This document shows, one piece after another, positions 62,266 to 64,000 of a stretch of DNA of 64,000 nt (positions are counted from its first letter, which is position 1; every line of letters starts with the position of its first letter). This DNA comes from Puffinus mauretanicus (Eukaryota > Chordata > Aves > Procellariiformes > Procellariidae), in contig JAJKFH010002485.1 of assembly GCA_023333565.1 (NCBI GenBank), forward strand, positions 1,240,001-1,304,000, written 5' to 3'. Position numbers and translations under genes: made by a program. The notes under the pieces are model-generated. The model was not told where the DNA came from. It searched no databases and saw only the letters and a program-made list of their open reading frames with translations.

Positions 62266-64000
62266 TAGGCATGGGACTAGCTCTTGTGTATGAAACACAC
62301 TACTCTGGGGTGGCCCTGTGTCTCAGAGAAATCCTCCAAGGAGGCTGGGGATTGTTTGTTAGTTGCAGAGACCACCACCAATTGTGAGTCCTTTCATGCT
62401 GTTCTAGGTCCAGTGCCTACCCTGCCTCATTTCTTACTCATGGCCCCACCTATACACCTTCTCCCTGCAACACTCAGGGGGCAACAGATCATGGCAGTCT
62501 GTGCCACCACTGTCTGGTAGGGGAGACATCAGTCCATAAGTATTCTCACTGAAGTAGAACCTGGGTGCTTCAGAAGTCAGTCCCATATAGGCAGCATGTG
62601 ATTGCATCCAAACCACAAAATGTCACTTCACCTCCTATAGGCAATTTTAAGCCTTAATGAATAAGAAATAGCAGTGAAATTAGCCTTTCACTTGAAAGCC
62701 TTGAGTTTGAGTACATTTTCTGGTGACATATGTTGAAATTAAAAGAAAATAAAACTCAGGAAGTTGTCACTTATGACCTTTGTCTGCCCTTTCAAAAAGT
62801 GATAAAGTAAGTGCGTGTATTTGGATTCCTCCTAATAACACACAGACCTCTGCCATGTGAACAACTGAATGATTTTTGTGGGTATAAATTGCTAACATGT
62901 GTGTTCACATACTCCACTATGTCTAATGAACAGTATTGTGTGATAAATATAAACACTTTTATAGCTACTGATGTGTAAATTTATATATATACGCAGTCAG
63001 TATTAGGCTGCATGATAATGAACAGTTGATTTGACAAATTGTTTGGAACAGGCATTCAGAAAACCATTGTCTAATGAATTTCTGTGGGTTAAGCCACATG
63101 TCTCCTTTTTACTTAACTTGTTTCTAATAACTTATGTCTTTGGACTATGAATTCTGTACTTGGTTCATATCACTGAGAGGAGTCTCACTGTTGAACTAAA
63201 ATGGAAACAGCAGGCCCAAGTTCTGCAGCCTTTTTTCTGCCAAATACCACAGTTATTTTAAAGGCGTTTGCCAAACCACTTATGAAAATTTCCATACAGG
63301 AAAAAAGGGATCCAGTAAAGTTGTAAATCACAAGGCAAATATTCTTCATTTGACAACTTTGGTCTTCTTGTGGTCTGTAAGAGAGCAATGAGTGGTTGAA
63401 AGAAGGCATGATGATTTGACTTTTCATTGTTCAAATCAGTTCACTGGCAGTCAAAAATTTTCAGGAAGCCAACACTGATACATGTACAAATTCTCTTCAA
63501 ATGTAGGGAAAACTGTCAATTCGAGAACTTTACCATAGCTTCTCTGGGTCTAACAAACTCCAGATCAATTACAGCATCATCATAAATGGTCACTTCTTGG
63601 CAATAGGTCATGTTTCTCACTTTGCCTACTAACTGGTAAATGAATTCAATACACTAGAGATAACTTTAAAGTAAAGAATGTAGGTAATTTAGCAGAATGA
63701 TGAAAAGAAATTACATCAGCAGACTAAATCAGCTAGCAGTAGCTTTTAATTTCCACAGACAACTATGTTTACTTTTTTAGCCCACCAGTGAACTCAGTCT
63801 TGAATGACATATTTGGAGCACATCAGAAATCTTCTTGAGCATGGCACTCTTCCTAAAGAATAAACTTTCAGTATTCACTTACATATTTTGTTTCAGATGA
63901 TAACATTCTGATATAAACTGAAGATGACCATAATTTTCCTTAGAAAAGACAACCTTGCTATCAAACATCCACCTAGCAAATTCCTCATTGAAAAGTTCCT
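62266..64000. other. Non-coding DNA, no gene seen
   Basis: AT-rich sequence with a short (TA)n near 62982-62992. The frames at 62284-62520 (78 codons) and 63185-63427 (80 codons, minus) have no recognisable content, and no repeat can be named. Confidence 0.6.

Overview
This window reads as non-coding vertebrate nuclear DNA, most likely from a bird. It is AT-rich and has no operons or dense ORFs. Its recognisable repeats are CR1 LINE 3' ends with the avian-style CTATTCTATT tails (18238-18285, 26000-26284, reverse-oriented 31988-32205, and a weak copy near 39300), a decayed LINE reverse-transcriptase fragment (about 31420-31800), and a decayed avian ERV-type LTR (about 52780-53335). I found no protein-coding exon I can defend. 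The longest open frames (136-162 codons) are what chance allows in 64 kb, and those I examined match no family I know. The window is therefore probably intergenic, or lies inside one very large intron.

Layout. 1-4.9 kb: plain AT-rich DNA. 4.9-9.2 kb: a complex, repeat-free tract. It contains a CpG patch (5308-5395), an A/T-tract hairpin (5640-5719) and a CpG-dense block (5720-6240) that is the best candidate here for a conserved regulatory element. A second, homeodomain-site-rich block lies at 8180-8620. 12.24-13.06 and 18.96-19.43 kb: two more blocks of the same texture. 19.4-57.6 kb: mostly ordinary DNA holding nearly all the transposon fossils and microsatellites. It also contains a G-run pentanucleotide array (24225-24270), a heptamer minisatellite (26919-26985), a purine-rich strand-asymmetric stretch (48.0-49.35 kb) and an isolated GC-rich segment (56.0-56.2 kb). 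57.6-62.3 kb: a second cluster of enhancer-like blocks. It ends in a 1-kb block with an octamer and a perfect 11-bp inverted repeat with POU-type half-sites (62233-62260). 62.3-64 kb: plain.

Interpretation (inference). Repeat-poor, motif-rich blocks at both ends of a gene-free stretch, with repeats concentrated between them, fit the regulatory landscape of a developmental gene outside the window. I cannot name that gene. Conservation was not testable here, so every regulatory call rests on base composition and motif content only. I see no exotic genetic system (no CRISPR, no gene cluster, no intact mobile element).
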